6,826 nucleotides of DNA, from contig JAISNH010000013.1 of assembly GCA_031276335.1 (NCBI GenBank), positions 1-6,826 on the forward strand. Direction: 5' to 3'. Position 1 is the stretch's first letter. Every line of letters starts with the position of its first letter. Below the pieces are notes generated by a model that saw nothing but the letters and a program-made list of their open reading frames with translations, was not told where the DNA came from and ran no database searches. Positions 5,406 through 6,826 of the stretch are shown piece by piece. The position numbers and the translations under genes are program-made. This stretch comes from Rickettsiales bacterium (GTDB lineage: Bacteria > Pseudomonadota > Alphaproteobacteria > Rs-D84 > CACZYB01).

Positions 5406-5629
5406 GCTTTCGACAGCTTGTTGAACAAGCTTCTTTTTTTAGCCACTATCTTCCGGAAAGTTTCCATATTTTCGGCGTATTCTTTTTCATATGCGGACAG
5501 TTTAATGCCGTCCGGCGCGTCAATTGCAAACAGCTTGTCGCCCTTTTTGCATTTCAGTTTCGCGAGCAGCTCTTTCGGAAGTATTACGCCCATGGACGAG
5601 CCGATTTGCCGTATGGTCAGTATAGTCAT
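5402..5629 (-). CDS. AbrB/MazE-type antitoxin of the Doc toxin
   Basis: A 75-residue protein with an N-terminal swapped-hairpin DNA-binding domain of the SpoVT/AbrB/MazE type (IRQIGSSMGVILPKELLAKL, then KKGDKLFAID, residues about 6-46). A charged helical tail (about 47-75) would be the part that binds toxin. It overlaps doc by four bases, so it is almost certainly the antitoxin and autorepressor of the pair. The classical Doc partner is Phd, so this is an alternative antitoxin fold with a Doc toxin; such pairings are known in annotated genomes. The start is supported by AAGGGA about 5 nt upstream and a strong promoter with palindromes immediately before it. Confidence 0.88.
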   Translation of the reverse strand: MTILTIRQIGSSMGVILPKELLAKLKCKKGDKLFAIDAPDGIKLSAYEKEYAENMETFRKIVAKKRSLFNKLSKA

Positions 5630-5645
5630 TTTGTTCCCTTTTTGT

Positions 5646-5669
5646 TGTTATAACATATATTATAATATA
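5646..5669. promoter_or_regulatory. Palindromes at the abrB-doc promoter (likely operators)
   Basis: Two adjacent perfect palindromes are present: TGTTATAACA (5646-5655) and TATATTATAATATA (5656-5669). The second spans the -10 element and the first covers the predicted transcription start. AbrB/MazE-type antitoxins bind such A/T-rich dyads, so autoregulation by the antitoxin-toxin complex is the natural reading, though palindromes are easier to find by chance in A/T-rich DNA. Confidence 0.5.
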
Positions 5670-5687
5670 AAGGTGGCGCGAAGTCAA
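5659..5687 (-). promoter_or_regulatory. Near-consensus promoter of the abrB-doc operon
   Basis: On the minus strand TTGACT (5682-5687) and a perfect TATAAT (5659-5664) are separated by exactly 17 bp. The predicted start is near 5652, leaving a leader of about 23 nt before the ATG at 5629. Such a strong promoter suits an operon that is normally held down by its own antitoxin. Confidence 0.75.
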
Positions 5688-5726
5688 AGGGTTTTATTAG
5701 GGAAAGGCGGTATTCGGGGCGTCGGG

Positions 5727-6170
5727 CTAGAATTGCGGCGAAGCGTTTTCCGGTACCGCGCTGAACCGGCCGATGTTCCCGAACAGCTCCTGGAAGAAGC
5801 TAAGCTTGATTTCGGACGGCAGCTCCGTGCCAGCTTCTGCGGTCGCGAATTCCTTGTCCTTTATGTCGGACAGCTTCATCTCGGCGACAGTGTCGTCCGG
5901 GTTGAACTTCACGCTTAAAATCTGGTATTTCTGGAATTTGGGGTCCAGAAAGGCGAAAATGCTTCCTTCCGCGTTGAAATAGAACCATTTTTCCGGCCCG
6001 ACGAAGGTCATGGACGACGGGCTGCCGAGTATGTCGCGAACCTGCCGCTTGGTCGCCGCGGACTGCATCCGCTCCATCTCCGCCTCGCGTATCGGCACAC
6101 CACTTTTGTATTCCTTGGTGATGCAGGAGGCCAGCAGGAGGCACATTGCCATGCAAAAAATCTTTCTCAT
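5727..6170 (-). CDS. bamE: Outer-membrane assembly lipoprotein BamE (SmpA/OmlA family)
   Basis: A 147-residue lipoprotein of the BAM complex, which inserts beta-barrel proteins into the outer membrane; it helps stabilise BamA/BamD. The signal peptide MRKIFCMAMCLLLAS ends in a lipobox (L-A-S-C) with Cys16 the lipidated residue. The BamE domain follows: ATKRQVRDILGSPSSMTFVG at 39-58, the strand EKWFYFNAEG, then QILSVKFNPDDTVAEMKL at 83-100. The tail FFQELFGNIGRF at 125-136 resembles the C-terminal motif of alphaproteobacterial BamE proteins. The start at 6170 is chosen because it begins the signal peptide and has GGAA about 7 nt upstream. An in-frame ATG at 6194 would add eight residues, has no clear ribosome binding site, and lies only about 6 nt from the predicted transcription start. 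The gene stands alone; its likely clients include the barrel protein encoded at 1698-2768. Confidence 0.88.
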   Translation of the reverse strand: MRKIFCMAMCLLLASCITKEYKSGVPIREAEMERMQSAATKRQVRDILGSPSSMTFVGPEKWFYFNAEGSIFAFLDPKFQKYQILSVKFNPDDTVAEMKLSDIKDKEFATAEAGTELPSEIKLSFFQELFGNIGRFSAVPENASPQF

Positions 6171-6206
6171 CTTGTTTTCCGCTCCGGAATTCATCGTTCA
6201 ACATTC

Positions 6207-6237
6207 ATTATATAGCATTTAACGATGATTTCTGCAA
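6207..6237 (-). promoter_or_regulatory. Probable bamE promoter
   Basis: A perfect -10, TATAAT (6207-6212 on the minus strand), is accompanied only by a weak -35 (TTGCAG, 6232-6237, with a long 19-bp spacer). Transcription would start near 6200, about 30 nt upstream of the chosen ATG. The site lies within two interleaved 8-bp inverted repeats (6191-6198 with 6221-6228, and 6214-6221 with 6242-6249), which might bind a regulator. Confidence 0.45.
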
Positions 6238-6282
6238 ATGATAAATGCTGAATCCCGCATGTCGGGCGAATTTATTTCTTTA

Positions 6283-6311
6283 TTGAAAACCGGGCCCGTT
6301 TGGATTATAAT
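6283..6311 (+). promoter_or_regulatory. Near-consensus promoter of the cysteine-rich exported protein
   Basis: TTGAAA (6283-6288) and a perfect TATAAT (6306-6311) are separated by 17 bp. The predicted start is near 6318, which puts the in-frame ATG at 6315 outside the transcript. The spacer contains the perfect palindrome CGGGCCCG (6291-6298), a possible operator. Confidence 0.7.
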
Positions 6312-6332
6312 TCCATGCTAGGGAGAGAGAAA

Positions 6333-6826
6333 TTGAAAAAGTTCCTATGCTCGGTGTTAGCGCTTTTGACGGCTTCGATAGCCGTGGACGCCCAGCGCGC
6401 GAAGGCTCCCCGAATCACGGGCTCGAAACGCGGAACGGCGAAGGCGACGGCGCTGAAGGCCCCGACCGAGGCCGAATGCAAGCTCGACATCGACTATTGC
6501 TTCAACCGCTTCTGCTTCGACAAGAAGACGATCGAGAACGGATCGTATTCCCGTTGCGGCGGGATTTCCGCATCCAAGATAGTCATAAACGTCGAGGAAT
6601 GCCTGGCCACCCGCTCGGTGATAAAGCAGCTCGACCTGAACGAGGGATGCAAGCCGTACACGTACAACTATTCGGTGCAGCTTTTGTCCGGCAAGGATAT
6701 AGTCGAAAACCAGCTGAAGAGGAACTCGAAGGATTGCGCCTCAGTCACGATAATGCTGGACGCGGCGAAGGCGTGCCACGCGGCGGCTATCGCGCATGAC
6801 GGCTCCATAGATCCGGGGTTCAGGAC
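6333..6826 (+). CDS. Unrecognised exported protein with conserved-looking cysteines (3' end beyond window)
   Basis: An open frame running off the window, 164 residues visible by hand translation. I do not recognise the family. The likely start is TTG at 6333: a strong Shine-Dalgarno (GGGAGAGAG, 6321-6329) lies just before it and the signal peptide begins there (MKKFLCSVLALLTASIAVDA, cleavage likely near residue 20). The upstream ATG at 6315 precedes the predicted transcription start. The mature part opens with a basic Lys/Ala/Thr/Arg-rich linker (about 21-45). An extracytoplasmic domain follows with eight cysteines, at 49, 56, 61, 75, 90, 106, 135 and 148; the spacing C-x6-C-x4-C and the even number suggest disulfides. 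No lipobox or transmembrane segment is seen after the signal peptide. It is divergent from bamE and might be an envelope or periplasmic protein. Function is unknown. Confidence 0.75.
   Translation, partial: MKKFLCSVLALLTASIAVDAQRAKAPRITGSKRGTAKATALKAPTEAECKLDIDYCFNRFCFDKKTIENGSYSRCGGISASKIVINVEECLATRSVIKQLDLNEGCKPYTYNYSVQLLSGKDIVENQLKRNSKDCASVTIMLDAAKACHAAAIAHDGSIDPGFR

Noticed and set aside
5145..5918. Plus-strand open frame (257 codons) across doc, abrB and the bamE end
   Set aside because: It is antisense to three well-supported genes and has no ribosome binding site or recognisable domain.
6315..6317. ATG start for the cysteine-rich exported protein
   Set aside because: It lies between the -10 (6306-6311) and the predicted transcription start, has no Shine-Dalgarno, and would put charged residues before the signal peptide.

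Overview
This window looks like chromosome from an alphaproteobacterium, probably uncultured and perhaps host-associated. The evidence is protein-level. The glutamyl-tRNA synthetase, the XerC-type recombinase (C-terminus ...AHPR...) and the BamE lipoprotein (C-terminal ...LFGNIGRF...) all read like alphaproteobacterial versions. I could not run a search, so the placement is tentative. Base composition is uneven: hand counts give about 68% GC inside xerC (3901-4020), 48% in doc (5101-5220) and 38% in the yafQ-like region (4381-4620).

Layout. From 1 to 1575, reading leftwards, is a housekeeping pair: gltX followed by pth (cut by the window edge), coupled by an ATGA stop/start overlap. Divergent from gltX, across an A/T-rich stretch with two back-to-back promoters, is a secreted outer-membrane beta-barrel protein (1698-2768). 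It carries an EF-hand-like loop and a Q/G/N/Y-rich tail. Converging on it is a dCMP-deaminase-family gene (2883-3431, minus). Divergent from that, only 46 bp away, is a tyrosine recombinase of the XerC type (3478-4383, plus).

From 4384 to 5629 is an accessory patch of two type II toxin-antitoxin operons, both on the minus strand: dinJ/yafQ-like (RelB/RelE superfamily) and AbrB-type antitoxin/Doc. The dinJ-yafQ operon, with its own promoter, sits exactly between two perfect 27-bp direct repeats (4357-4383 and 5017-5043). The first repeat is precisely the last eight codons plus stop of xerC. The second, read backwards, encodes the last residues and stop of doc. Removing one 660-bp unit would leave xerC and doc converging on a single shared 27-bp tail, so this looks like a small toxin-antitoxin cassette inserted with duplication of the xerC 3' end. 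This is the most notable observation in the window.

After the toxin-antitoxin patch, core envelope genes resume: bamE (minus, 5727-6170), then a divergent gene (6333 to the window end) for an unrecognised exported protein. That protein has eight cysteines in its visible mature part and probably starts at TTG under a near-consensus promoter. No rRNA, tRNA, CRISPR array or recognisable insertion sequence was seen. No stretch longer than 300 bases lacks a gene.
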